Positions 53,573-63,800 of a stretch of 64,000 nucleotides of DNA are shown piece after piece. The position numbers and the translations under genes were made by a program. The notes beneath the pieces were generated by a model. The model was not told the DNA's origin. It made no database searches and was given only the letters and a program-made list of their open reading frames with translations. How positions within the stretch are numbered: the stretch's first letter is position 1; every line of letters starts with the position of its first letter. Source of the stretch: an uncultured Schlesneria sp. (GTDB taxonomy: Bacteria; Planctomycetota; Planctomycetia; Planctomycetales; Planctomycetaceae); NCBI GenBank assembly GCA_903904835.1, contig CAIVEI010000065.1, forward strand, positions 1-64,000, given 5' to 3'.

Positions 53573-54096
53573 TCGCACGAATTGGGATTGTCACCGTGTC
53601 CGACCGTGCTAGCCGCGGCGAATACGAAGACCGAGGGGGACCGGCAATTCGTGACTACCTGAAGCAGGTGTTGACGAGTCCGTTCGAGTCCGTTTCTCGT
53701 GTGATCCCCGATGAACGTCAAGTAATCGAACAAACATTGCTGGAATTGTGTGGTGCCGAAGACTGTTGTTTCGTCATTACGACAGGCGGAACGGGTCCCG
53801 CCTTGCGCGACGTCACGCCAGAGGCAACCGAAGCGGTCTGTCAGAAAATGATGCCCGGTTTCGGTGAATTGATGCGAAAGGTCTCACTGGAAAAAGTGCC
53901 GACCGCAATCCTCTCGCGTCAAACGGCAGGAATTTGCCGGAGGTCACTGATCGTCAACCTGCCTGGGCAGCCACGAGCGATTCAGGAATGCCTGGATGCC
54001 GTGTTCCCGGCAATTCCATATTGTATTGACCTGCTTGAGGGCCCGTTTCTGACGACCGACGAAACGAGAATCAAGGCGTTTCGCCCGAAGAAATGA
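53569..54096 (+). CDS. mog: molybdopterin adenylyltransferase / MogA-MoaB family protein
   Basis: A 175-residue protein of the MogA/MoaB family, which adenylates molybdopterin before molybdenum insertion. It shows the N-terminal IGIVTVSDRASRGEYED and the nucleotide-binding signature TTGGTGPALRDVTPEA at about 70-85, then LPGQP near 140. Length is standard for the single-domain enzymes. MogA and MoaB are not separable by eye. It is coupled to the TPR gene upstream and followed 6 nt later by a lipoyl-fold gene. Confidence 0.92.
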   Translation: MIARIGIVTVSDRASRGEYEDRGGPAIRDYLKQVLTSPFESVSRVIPDERQVIEQTLLELCGAEDCCFVITTGGTGPALRDVTPEATEAVCQKMMPGFGELMRKVSLEKVPTAILSRQTAGICRRSLIVNLPGQPRAIQECLDAVFPAIPYCIDLLEGPFLTTDETRIKAFRPKK

Positions 54097-54102
54097 GTCC
54101 CA

Positions 54103-54354
54103 ATGCGAGTCCCCATCACCGTCCCCGACTTGCGCTCCGGCGACGAAATAATTCGCATCAGTGGCTGGTTGATCGATGAAGGTGATCTGGTTCTCGCCGG
54201 AGAATTGTTCGTCGAACTACTGATTCCCGGTCTCACGATCGATATCATTGCCTCTTCAACCGGTCGGCTGGTTGAGATCGTCAAGCCGGTCGATAGTCAT
54301 GTACAGGTCGGTGATGTGATTGGCTGGCTGGATCAGACCGACGAAGATCAGTGA
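54103..54354 (+). CDS. lipoyl/biotinyl-fold protein lacking the modified lysine
   Basis: An 83-residue single domain that follows the lipoyl-carrier fold: VPITVPDLRSGDEIIRISGWLIDEGDLVLAGE, then a hairpin and IIASSTGRLVEIVKPVDSHVQVGDVIGWL. In lipoyl domains the hairpin reads E-T-D-K-A and the Lys carries lipoate; here the aligned stretch is ELLIPGLTID, with no Lys. It therefore cannot be lipoylated or biotinylated at the usual place and may bind a partner or be a degenerate carrier. It is last in the TPR-mog operon and 7 nt from a convergent gene. Confidence 0.75.
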   Translation: MRVPITVPDLRSGDEIIRISGWLIDEGDLVLAGELFVELLIPGLTIDIIASSTGRLVEIVKPVDSHVQVGDVIGWLDQTDEDQ

Positions 54355-54361
54355 GATTTCG

Positions 54362-55444
54362 TTAGTTCGACCAATCTTCATCTTCGTCTTCCGATGACAG
54401 GCGTGTCCGGCCCGGGGCCGCGCTGATCGGCAATTCATATTCCTCATCCGACGAGGGCCGTTGATCGACATCCTCGCGCAGGAAATTATGTTCATCGTGC
54501 GATCGAACGGTTTCAATCTCGTCGTTTGGCTCCGACGAATCGGGCCTGATTCCCATGCTGATGGTTTTTGGCTTGATGCCAGAATCGAGATGGACAACCT
54601 GAGAATTCGACGATTCCGGCATTTCCCAAAGTCGCGACGCGATGGCCCCTGAATTAATGCGAACTTCGCCTAACGTCAGCGTCAAAGACATTTTGTTTTG
54701 CGGCCAGTCAAGCACCACTTTATGTGGCAATACCACGCCCGAGGTCTTATCGAGACGGTGGTCTGTCAGCTTTGCACGAGCAATTCGGACACCGTCATAA
54801 TTATAAAGACTATGCTCAAGCACGATTCCTCGCTTGAGGTCAATCAGAATATCACGCCTTAACGGAAGTCCGTGCGCTGAAATGACTTTTTCTTCGAGTC
54901 GTGCCTGTTCGTTTGACGGATCTGTTTCCATCGTCACGCCGGATGTCGGAAGGGGCTCGACACCCAGTGCCTGCATCAGCCAGTCAGGTTCAAACGGGAT
55001 CCCCATTTGTTGCCTTGCTGCATCCATGTTTTCATGTTTACACGTGACAAATGAAGGATCCATGTCGCGACACCAGACCCAGAATCGCTCGTCGTTTGAA
55101 CCAAGGTCGACTTCGTTCCCACGAAGTGAATTCACAACCAGGCGCAGATGGCGTCCTTTTTCGACGGCGATCATGCCGGTGAAAGTCCATTTGTCGTATT
55201 TGACTCCGACTCGGTTCGCCTGCCAGCACTGAAGCCGATCTGTATTGCGATTCAGGTGTGAGACGACTTCTTCTAAAGGAGGATTTCGCACGTTTTGCAG
55301 GGAGGGGGCACCCGCCATCGGATCGGGATGTCGCCTCGCCAGCATGCCTCGAGTTGCCGTGCAACCGGGCAAAATACAACCTGCCATTAGCGCTACCAGA
55401 AGCAGCGATCGATGACAGGATAATCCTGCGATCTTCGTAGTCAT
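54362..55444 (-). CDS. outer-membrane-type lipoprotein
   Basis: A 360-residue predicted lipoprotein. The ATG at 55444 overlaps the upstream stop (ATGA). A signal with lipobox LPGC is followed by a LolA/LolB-like beta-rich region (NRVGVKYDKWTFTGMIAVEKGRHLRLVVNS and later VLPHKVVLDWPQNKMSLTLTLGEVRIN). The C-terminal ~80 residues are acidic and disordered-looking, ending EDEDEDW. It probably works in lipoprotein or lipid handling at the outer membrane, an inference from fold impression. It is co-transcribed with the 163-residue gene before it. Confidence 0.75.
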   Translation of the reverse strand: MTTKIAGLSCHRSLLLVALMAGCILPGCTATRGMLARRHPDPMAGAPSLQNVRNPPLEEVVSHLNRNTDRLQCWQANRVGVKYDKWTFTGMIAVEKGRHLRLVVNSLRGNEVDLGSNDERFWVWCRDMDPSFVTCKHENMDAARQQMGIPFEPDWLMQALGVEPLPTSGVTMETDPSNEQARLEEKVISAHGLPLRRDILIDLKRGIVLEHSLYNYDGVRIARAKLTDHRLDKTSGVVLPHKVVLDWPQNKMSLTLTLGEVRINSGAIASRLWEMPESSNSQVVHLDSGIKPKTISMGIRPDSSEPNDEIETVRSHDEHNFLREDVDQRPSSDEEYELPISAAPGRTRLSSEDEDEDWSN

Positions 55445-55932
55445 CCCTGCCACTCCGTCGCGAGTTGTATTTTCAGTTCGGCCTGGAGCTGCTGAGTTTC
55501 CGCGTCGTCCAGGCGATAATTGAAGACTTCGAAGTTCCCTTCACCGTGAACACCGCTAAGTTCCAGTATTTCGGTCTCATCTTCAAACCGAACGTTTTCC
55601 AGCTTCAATTTTCGTTGCTGAAGCAACACCAGCGCCAGGGCGTATCGAGTTCGCTCATGGACGGGACTCGCTTCTTCACTCAGTTGTTCGAAGTATCTGA
55701 GAGCAACTTCTGGATCGATTCTTGTCGTTTTTGGATCGGCAGCCGGAGGGACCTCAACGGTCCAATGACCAAAATGACCCGATGGCGGTCCCGTCCATCC
55801 GTCGGTCGAAAAATCGAGTCGCACCAGTCCCCCGTCACGTTCGACGAGGACCGAATGACACACCGATCCCGGAGCGAGCGGTTTTCCCGTCGCCGCACAG
55901 GTCTTACCCAGCGGTTTGAGGTGATAGTCCAT
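55441..55932 (-). CDS. hypothetical protein coupled to lipoprotein gene
   Basis: A 163-residue protein starting at the ATG at 55932. The N-terminus (LGKTCAATGKPLAPGSVCHSVLVE) has two Cys spaced like a small metal-binding treble clef or zinc finger. The middle contains RYFEQLSEEASPVHERTRYALALVLLQ, a helical segment. No signal or membrane span is seen. I do not recognise the family. It overlaps the following lipoprotein gene by 4 nt, so the two are made together. Confidence 0.7.
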   Translation of the reverse strand: MDYHLKPLGKTCAATGKPLAPGSVCHSVLVERDGGLVRLDFSTDGWTGPPSGHFGHWTVEVPPAADPKTTRIDPEVALRYFEQLSEEASPVHERTRYALALVLLQQRKLKLENVRFEDETEILELSGVHGEGNFEVFNYRLDDAETQQLQAELKIQLATEWQG

Positions 55933-56565
55933 GCGGTCAGTTTTTGTCCGACAAATGGTCAATACGATATGTAGTTTGAATCGACGTGAACGAAGGGATG
56001 GCTGAATGGACCGAAGGACACGGCCGTAAACCTTGCCCTGACGGCGGCGGGGTTTTAGTTCATCGGCGACTTTTGCCGCAATATGAATCTGATGGCAATG
56101 GCCCGAAGCGGGGTCGAATCCAGGCTCTTGAGTTCCGCGAACAGATGCGGTTTTTTAACGTTGAGGCGGCCCGAGCAACGCCGTTGATTCCCCATCCCGA
56201 TGCGTGCGATCTTCATTGCAAATCAAACGTTGGTGCTGGATAGCAGTGACCGTGATCCCCGAATAAAAAATTCGAAAAATCCGACTCCTGTGAAACAATA
56301 CTCACCAGATTCATAAATATTAACGAAGTGGCGTGAACTCAGAATCAGGTTCGCGATACGCATAAACATTCGTTTTTTTTACAATTTCGCGATTTTTCAA
56401 GATTTCATCACGACCCGCCATTGAATCACCGATCTAATTGGTGGTATATTAGCAGGCTCGGAGGCTTGGCTTGGGTGTGACTCTTCGAATTTATCGTGAT
56501 CGTTGTTGATCGCGGGGCACCGGTTGAAGCGTTTCCTGGATTCTTGTTTGGTGGAGGATTTTAAG
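55933..56565. other. intergenic region between divergent genes
   Basis: This 633-nt stretch contains no recognised gene. A frame at 55986-56243 is open but has no ribosome site, conserved pattern or family match. From about 56255 the sequence becomes A/T-rich and holds a promoter at 56421-56450 for the DUF1559 gene. A tRNA-like GGTCGAATCC near 56111 does not extend to a tRNA. Confidence 0.5.
56421..56450 (+). promoter_or_regulatory. sigma-70-type promoter of the DUF1559 gene
   Basis: TTGAAT (56421-56426), an 18-nt spacer and TATATT (56445-56450) lie about 115 nt before the DUF1559 start at 56566, in A/T-rich surroundings. Confidence 0.6.
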
Positions 56566-57618
56566 ATGGATCGTCATTTGGTTTCCGTTCGTCGGTCACG
56601 TGGATTTACGCTGATCGAACTTCTGGTCGTGATTGCAATTATCGCCGTCTTGATCGCCCTTCTGCTTCCAGCGGTGCAACAAGCACGGGAAGCAGCAAGA
56701 CGCACACAGTGCAAAAACAACATGAAGCAACTGGGGCTGGCCGCATTCAATTATGAATCGACCTACAGCCGATTCCCTGCCGCAGGTAAGGGAATTGATT
56801 TTGGGAAAATCAACCTGTTTGCCTTTCCGACATCCACGTTCACCCAGCTTCTTCCCTATACGGATCAGGCACCGTTGTACAATACGTTCAACTTCGCCTG
56901 GCACTATTCCAACAGCGCTAACAGCAACAACGCCACCGCCGCGAAGACGAAGATTCCAGCGTTCTTGTGCCCCAGTAACGCCATCACGTCGGCTGACACT
57001 AAAGGATATGGTCAAGCCGACTACATGCCAGTCGCCTTCGTTGATATTGATCCGGTCACGGGTGCTCGAAATGGCCAGAATGGTACTGCTGGCGGAGCGA
57101 ACGGAACGTCGCTGGGGGCCACCAAGGATTCGGTTTACGGCCTGTATGGTAACCGAGCTGGCGATACAACAGACGGACTTTCCAACACGGTAGCGATTGT
57201 TGAACAATCGGGCCGTCCATCAAACCTGGTTGGTAAGTATACTCAAGGCGTTTACATCGGTGGAGCTCCCGGATGGGATACGACCCAGATGACGGGCGCA
57301 AGCGGCCTCAACACCGCTCCGAATCGTTGGGCTGACTCTGATTCAGGAGCCGGCGTGTCTGGCCAGAATAACTCCCCTTATCTTGGTTCGTTGCTGCCAG
57401 TAATCAATGGAAACAAGATTCCGGTTGGTGGTCCGACCCAATGCCCCTGGACCCAGAATAATTGCGGTCCGAACAACGAACCGTTCAGCCTGCACGTCGG
57501 TGGGGTTCATGCCGCTCTTGGTGACGGCTCGGTTCGGTTTATTTCGGAAAACGTCGATATCAACACCGCTCGTCGACTGTTCGGTCGAAACGACGGAGAA
57601 GTGATCGGAGACTTCTAA
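56566..57618 (+). CDS. DUF1559 prepilin-like protein
   Basis: A 350-residue DUF1559 protein. GGAGG lies shortly before the ATG at 56566, which is preferred to 56503. The leader [12 protein letters not shown] is followed by [17 protein letters not shown] and [18 protein letters not shown]. The middle is rich in Asn, Gly and Thr, and the C-terminal signature is [19 protein letters not shown]. As in the other two copies, the prepilin helix is almost invariant while the middle differs, consistent with surface variation. It is monocistronic, with its own promoter and a strong terminator. Confidence 0.93.
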   Translation: MDRHLVSVRRSRGFTLIELLVVIAIIAVLIALLLPAVQQAREAARRTQCKNNMKQLGLAAFNYESTYSRFPAAGKGIDFGKINLFAFPTSTFTQLLPYTDQAPLYNTFNFAWHYSNSANSNNATAAKTKIPAFLCPSNAITSADTKGYGQADYMPVAFVDIDPVTGARNGQNGTAGGANGTSLGATKDSVYGLYGNRAGDTTDGLSNTVAIVEQSGRPSNLVGKYTQGVYIGGAPGWDTTQMTGASGLNTAPNRWADSDSGAGVSGQNNSPYLGSLLPVINGNKIPVGGPTQCPWTQNNCGPNNEPFSLHVGGVHAALGDGSVRFISENVDINTARRLFGRNDGEVIGDF

Positions 57619-57682
57619 ACGCTCTAACATCGTCTTTCTTGCTGAATCGGGAACATCAGCGAGCGAAGCGTCACAACGAGAC

Positions 57683-57717
57683 CCCGGAACTGACTCTGCT
57701 CAGTTCCGGGTTTTTTT
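57683..57717 (+). terminator. Rho-independent terminator of the DUF1559 gene
   Basis: A perfect 11-bp stem (CCCGGAACTGA with TCAGTTCCGGG), a 6-nt loop and seven T residues. It lies 64 nt past the DUF1559 stop and is a textbook intrinsic terminator. Confidence 0.9.
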
Positions 57718-57857
57718 CGTGAACGTTAGCCCGACGCGCAAGCGAGTGATCTAATGCCCCCTCTAAACCAGGAGAAGATCCTTCGGTTCGTCGCGCAAGA
57801 GATAATTCGAGGTCATTCATGACTGGTATTCACGAACGAGATCGAAGAAACGTCGTT

Positions 57858-60800
57858 TCAGTCCTCAGAAACGTCAGCGTTGAGCGACCACAAGTATTGC
57901 TTGATAGCTTCAAACTGCTTTTTTGCATTTCCCCCTTCGATTTTCTTGACGGCTGTTGTTTGCAGGTCAGGTGCAAATCGAGGCATTCTCGAACCGACGT
58001 CATATCGTGGGGGATCGAGCATCTGTCGCAACGCAAATTCCGGTCGAATCCGGTCGCGGGTGAACGCGAAATTGACTCCCAGAGCAATCTGAGTCGCCGC
58101 ATCACCACGAGGCTTTTCGTTCCCAACCGCATGACATTGACGGCAGTCCAAACCTCCATCACGTAGCGTCAGTTGCCGTCCCGCCTCGACTAACTTGTCG
58201 TCGAATGTTCTCGGAATCGATTCTTCAAACTCCAGACCGTGTTCCCCAGGCATTAAGGGTATTAAGAAGTCCGCATAGGCAGGAAAGCTGGGCATTCTCG
58301 CTGTCATCCAGGGCCTGGGTTTGTGACGGATCTCTCCTTTCAATAATTTGGTGATCCAGGGCCCCTGAAGCTTTTCACCGACCCAGGTCAGATGCGGGAC
58401 CGAATCGGGAAGTTTTCCTGATCCTTCTTCGGCAACAATTTCGGGCCAGCGAGCCGATTCGCCGTCTCGCGCATGGCACGCTGTACAACGCAGCACCTTA
58501 AATTCATGCTTGATTCTGGAACTGATCCCTGCATGTGGCAACTTGGCATCATCTGAATATCTTGCCAGATAGTACGTCAGAGCCTGTCGATCGACATCGG
58601 ACAACGCAAACTTCGGAGCCTTCTGAGATCTCGCCGTAACGTCAGCAAGGCATCCGCCTCGCGGCTCAGGAAGAACGGGTAGTGGGACGTCGGGCTTCGC
58701 AAGCCCACCCTTTTCAGCAAGCTGATGACAGTGATCACATCGCAATTCCGTGAACAGTTTCTGACCACGCTGAACGTCACCTGAACCTGATCCAACAACT
58801 TGCTCAACAGCCCCCTTAGCGTTTTCGTTCAGATAATCTGCAATCGCCCCCGCTTCTTCTTCGCTTAATCGAAAATCGGGCATGCGACTTCCATGATGAT
58901 GCCCGTACGGTTCGCGAAGAAATCGCGTCAGTTGTCCGGGTTGGAATTTGCTCTTCACAAAAAACAGCGACAGACGATTCCATTCTGAATGTGTTTCTTT
59001 CGCAGCCAATGTGTGGCAAGCGATGCAACCCAGCCGCTCAAAAAGCTCAGCTCCCTTTTCCAATCGAACTTCACGTGCGTCAGCAGAATTTTCCGGAACG
59101 ACATCGGAGCTGCGCAGCGATCCCAGGTACGCCACCAGATCGTTCAACGCACTATTGTTACGCGATTCAAGCAGGCTCGGCATGGTTGCTTCCGCTCGTA
59201 AATGAGTCGGATCACGTAACCAGCTTGCCAACCAATTGGGCTGAAGCCGAGATCCAATCCCATCAAGACGAGGTGCGAGTCGAAGGTGCTCGATTTGACC
59301 TTCGCTTCGTATCAACTCGGTCGCATCCGACGGACGCAAGGGATGCTGGCGAGTGTGGCATCGAGCGCATTGGTGATTGCTGAACAGTGCATGACCTGCA
59401 AAATACTTCTCGCCAACTTCAGAATTGTCGTCTGTCTTCGCATCGTGAAATAGCATGGTCGCTGGGACCAACTCACGTGGGAATCGATCCGTTTCCCACA
59501 TTAAGCGAAAGCGGTTGTTGTCGAGCGTTGACGAATGTCGGACTCGGATAGGAGTGATTCCTTTACGAAGACGTACCACGACATCGTCATCACGCGTGTG
59601 TTTGTTTGTGGATACAGAAGATCCTTCGCTTGCGCGTCGGGCTGACGTGCCAATAAGAGTGTATTTAACCTCGTTGATTTCAAGTATGGCGTCGGATTCT
59701 GCGGACGCACTGAACCGGTATTCCCCGGAGAACGGGACTTTCAAAAAACCCGTCGCAATGACTTCCTCGGGTCTTTCTTTCCCCACCCAATAACTCGTCC
59801 AGGCCATTAACCGAGTTGTCATTGGATGATCAAAAAATGGCGCGGTCAATGTGACACCAGGGGCCAGTCGGGCGAGGAGCGCAGACCGTTCTGGGTCCCG
59901 CTTGGGCCGATGTAACTGGTCTTCGGACATGACATCGATCGGGATCGCGTTCAGAGTCAAGTAGGCTGTCTGCTCAATCACAGAACCCTGTGCTGATCGC
60001 AGGGTATAAGTGATCCCTAGCTGATCGACAGGCTTAAGGTCGGGAAGTTCCAGGAAGACTGTCCGATGATCCGGCAGAAGCGTTACTGACTTTGGTTCGA
60101 CCGAGTCTCTACCGATTTGTCCCGGTGCCGAGGGGCGCAAATCGGGTGAACCATATTGAGCTGACCATCGGTAGTTCCATGCTTCCAATTCATAGTTATC
60201 AGGATTTTCCGCTTCGTCACGATCCAACGGGCGAGTGAACGTCAATGCGATCCCATTCTGATACGTCTTCATCTTGACCGCCAGGTCGATTCCCTGGCCC
60301 GTATAACGGACTCGTTGGAAACAGCCATCGTTCACGGCACTGGTCACCCAGCCTTTCAATCCTGTCACATACAACTGTCCGTCATTTGCACGAAATCGAC
60401 CTCGATGTGCACCTGAAGCAAATCGAAGTGGAAACTCGCTCGAGCCTCCGTTCATTGTTGGACCGAACTTCGTCTGAGCACTCTTAGCAGTCGCGCCTGC
60501 CTGTTTCCCCTCGGGAATTTCCTCCTGTAAGAGAAGACGCAGTTTGCATTGACCGTAGGACAAGTGCAGCAGTTGCGTGGACAGTGGACCCCAGCGGTCG
60601 CTTTCGACCCAGATCTGCCCGCCACAACTGTTGTCGGCTAAACGCGGAAACCAGCAAAAGGGTCGTTCAAAATCGGTGGGTGGCGTTGTGCGATGATGTG
60701 ACGGAAAATAGCCGTAAAAGCCACCTTGATGAACATCAAAGACTGCTGAACCTGGTGTCCATTCCCCTTCCTGCGGAGCGACGGTGATCTCGTCATTCGG

Positions 60801-63800
60801 CCCGATGCTCATGCCATTCGGATTGCGAAAGCCAGTGGCAAACACATCCAATTTGGACCCATCTGCCGAGACTCGTAACAACGATCCGTCATGCTGAATG
60901 GCCGAATCGCAGTTTCCTTTGACATAGTAAAAATTCCCGGCGCGATCGGTCTCAAGGCACGTGACATATTCGTGCCCATTCAACGACACCTCGGCATCGT
61001 TATTAAAATTCTCGTAGAAATCAGCTTCCCCATCGTTGTCAAAATCGTGCAGGCGAGTGATCTGGTCGCGACCGACGACAAACAACTGACTTCGATTTGT
61101 CAGCTTACCGGATTCATCACGTTCTGGCAGGACTTTGACGCCAAGCGGTTGAAAAAGCCCTGTCGCGAATCGTCGCCAGGTGATTTTTTCGAGTTTCTCA
61201 TCAATGCCGTTCACGATCCAGACATCACCGTGCAGCGTGCTGATGAAGGCATTGCCATCGGGAAGAAAGTCATGACCGCCGCAGAACATCAGCGCACGAA
61301 ACGGGTTTTCGAACGGCAGATTAATCGTATCGATAACGTAAGGCGCGTTGTTTTTTGCCACTTCCCCGGTCGTGACGAGCGGTTCACCCCAGATTTTTGG
61401 GCCTGGTTTCATCAGCGATGTCAAGTCTTCTGCTGCACGTGAAGCGGCCACAAGTTTTTCGAAGGCCGTTTCGTCAGTAGCAGGCGGGGCGATCAAGAGT
61501 TTAACAGTCACCGGTTCAGCATGAGCCGGCACAACTAGCGTGTGGGACTTTTCCGGCCCCTGTTGCAGCGTCGCCGTGCCAGGTTTTGCAACCAGTCGGA
61601 CATGAGCCTTGGCATCCGCGACCAGCATCGACAGTGCTGTCGTTGACGGCTCGACAACGATCGTGCGACTTAATGCTGTCACACCATTTGATTCTTCGGT
61701 CCAGGGCGACTCAAGCACGACGGTCGGTGGCTGCGGTTTGGCATCAGCGGGATCAGATGAACCGACGGTAAACTTGAGCACGACTCGCTGGCCATGACGG
61801 TAGAGGCCTTTATAATGTGCGACGCTTTTCGGCAACGAGCCAAAACGATGCGATTCCCGATGATTGATAAACTGATCATTGCGGGACCAGCCAGCAAGAA
61901 TCGGTGTGGTAAATGTCACATCCCCCTCAATTCGCGGGGGAACGATGATCCCAAACCGAGCGGCGTCGAACTTGAGAAAGCCGGTCCAACCTGCCGATGC
62001 TCGCATCTGTTCGGTGTCATAACAGATGGCATGAGTTCGACCGGGACCCGTCCGTACGACAATCCCTTTGTAGATGGTCCCTCCAGGTCCGACGATTGAT
62101 CCGCTGAAGAAGGGGCCCGTATCCATCTGAGCCAATCGGTTGTCGCGAGAATCTTCCTCCGTCCAGCGAAAACCCAGGGCGTCTTCACCCCAGTGCCCCT
62201 CGATTCTCGATGGTTTCTGCGCAATGGAATTCGCGTTCGCCGCAACCTGACTGAACTGAGCGTCATTCTTTCCTGCCGCGTCCTTAAATCGATTCTGCTC
62301 GATCACTTCATCAAGGTGCCACAGACCGACAGTGCTGTCATCAACGTCAAATGGCTTTGACAAACTCGAATCGAATTCGCGGATTCCTTTCGAAATTCGA
62401 ACTTCGTCAAACAGTCCCGTATAACCCATCGCTTTATCGACAAGACTGGCAATCGCCAGATCCCCGGGGACGGTCTTCATCTCGGTCCGTTGACATGCCT
62501 GGTTGGCCACAGGCTGGCCATCGACATATAGCCGAATCCGGTTTGGCTCCAAAACCATCCCGACATGATGCCAGCGGCCATCGCAAATCATCGCCGTCGA
62601 ATGGCAATGATCCGGAGAGAATCCCGGTGTATAGACTGTGAAATTACCAGTCCCCGCCATCGTGAACATCTCCCAATGAGTTCCCGATGATTTCAGTTCA
62701 TTGGCAACCAGGATGTTGTACGGGGCTTTATCAGCCAGCTTCGTCCAGCACTCAACCGTAATCGGAAATTGGCGGAATTCTTCACGCCCGGTGATAAATG
62801 CGCCTCCCGCACGTCCATCGATGGCTTGACCAAATTTTCCAGCCGCCAATCGCGGGACATTCGCAGTCGGGACAGCAGCAGCGGTCGCGACCTGTGCGAC
62901 AGGAACAGGAGTCCTCGTTGTCGGTTTGGTCGTCGCAGGTTTTCCATTCAATTGCGGTAACAGCCAGTCGAGACCATCCAGGTTGTCGTGCAACCTTTCT
63001 TCGGCATCGTCGGACGTGTGACCGAGAATTCCGATCGGGCCGGTATAACCGCTGTCGCGTACAACCTTCAGCAGTTTCAGGTCGAGGTCACCCTGACCTA
63101 TCTGAAGGATCTTCTGACCTTTCCGGTCACCCTGGTTCACCATACCGTTCAGGTTCAGAGTGTAGAGGTACGGTTTCATCGTTTTCAGCAGTTCGGCAAA
63201 TCGATCAATGTGATCGTGGCCGTGATGCTGGTTGTAAACGATGCCGACATCGGAGCGATTCAGTTCCTTAATGATCGCGATCTGATTTTCCGGTTCACCG
63301 AACCAGCCGCCGTGGTTGTACAAGGCCACCTTGCAGCCGACTTTGGAGGCTGCTTCCGCAATCGGGCGAATGCGAGCCGCCTCGGCGATCACTCGCTGCT
63401 TCTGGTCCTGTTCTGACTTCGTCGGTTCACCGCCACCCGTGACCCAAAGCTGCGGAGTCACCCTGTGCTTTTCAAACACAGCAAGCGTCGCTTTGGCTTC
63501 ATCGTTGAGAACCGTCGGGAACCACCAGGCGGTCAACTCGATATGATGCCGCTTTAAAGCTTCGATCTCGGCATCAAACGTCGGGATATGTTCGGCTCGA
63601 TAATCATAAGCAAACCTGGAAAAGCCCAGCTTCTCCAGCATCGCGGCTCGTTCTTCCGGGCCACGTTTCTTCGAGTCGAAGGGAACAATGCACCAGGCAA
63701 CCAGATTCTTGCGTTCGAACAAGCCAGAAGAATCGGGTTCCGCTGCAGGAAGCCATATTCCCAGGCCAGCCAGAATCGTCGCGCACAAAGTCCCTAACAA

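Noticed and set aside
56108-56125. tRNA-like T-loop sequence GGTCGAATCC
   Set aside because: The flanking bases do not form the 5-bp T-stem and no acceptor or anticodon arms could be found.
55986-56243. 85-codon open frame between divergent genes
   Set aside because: No ribosome site, signal, motif or family resemblance; composition looks non-coding.
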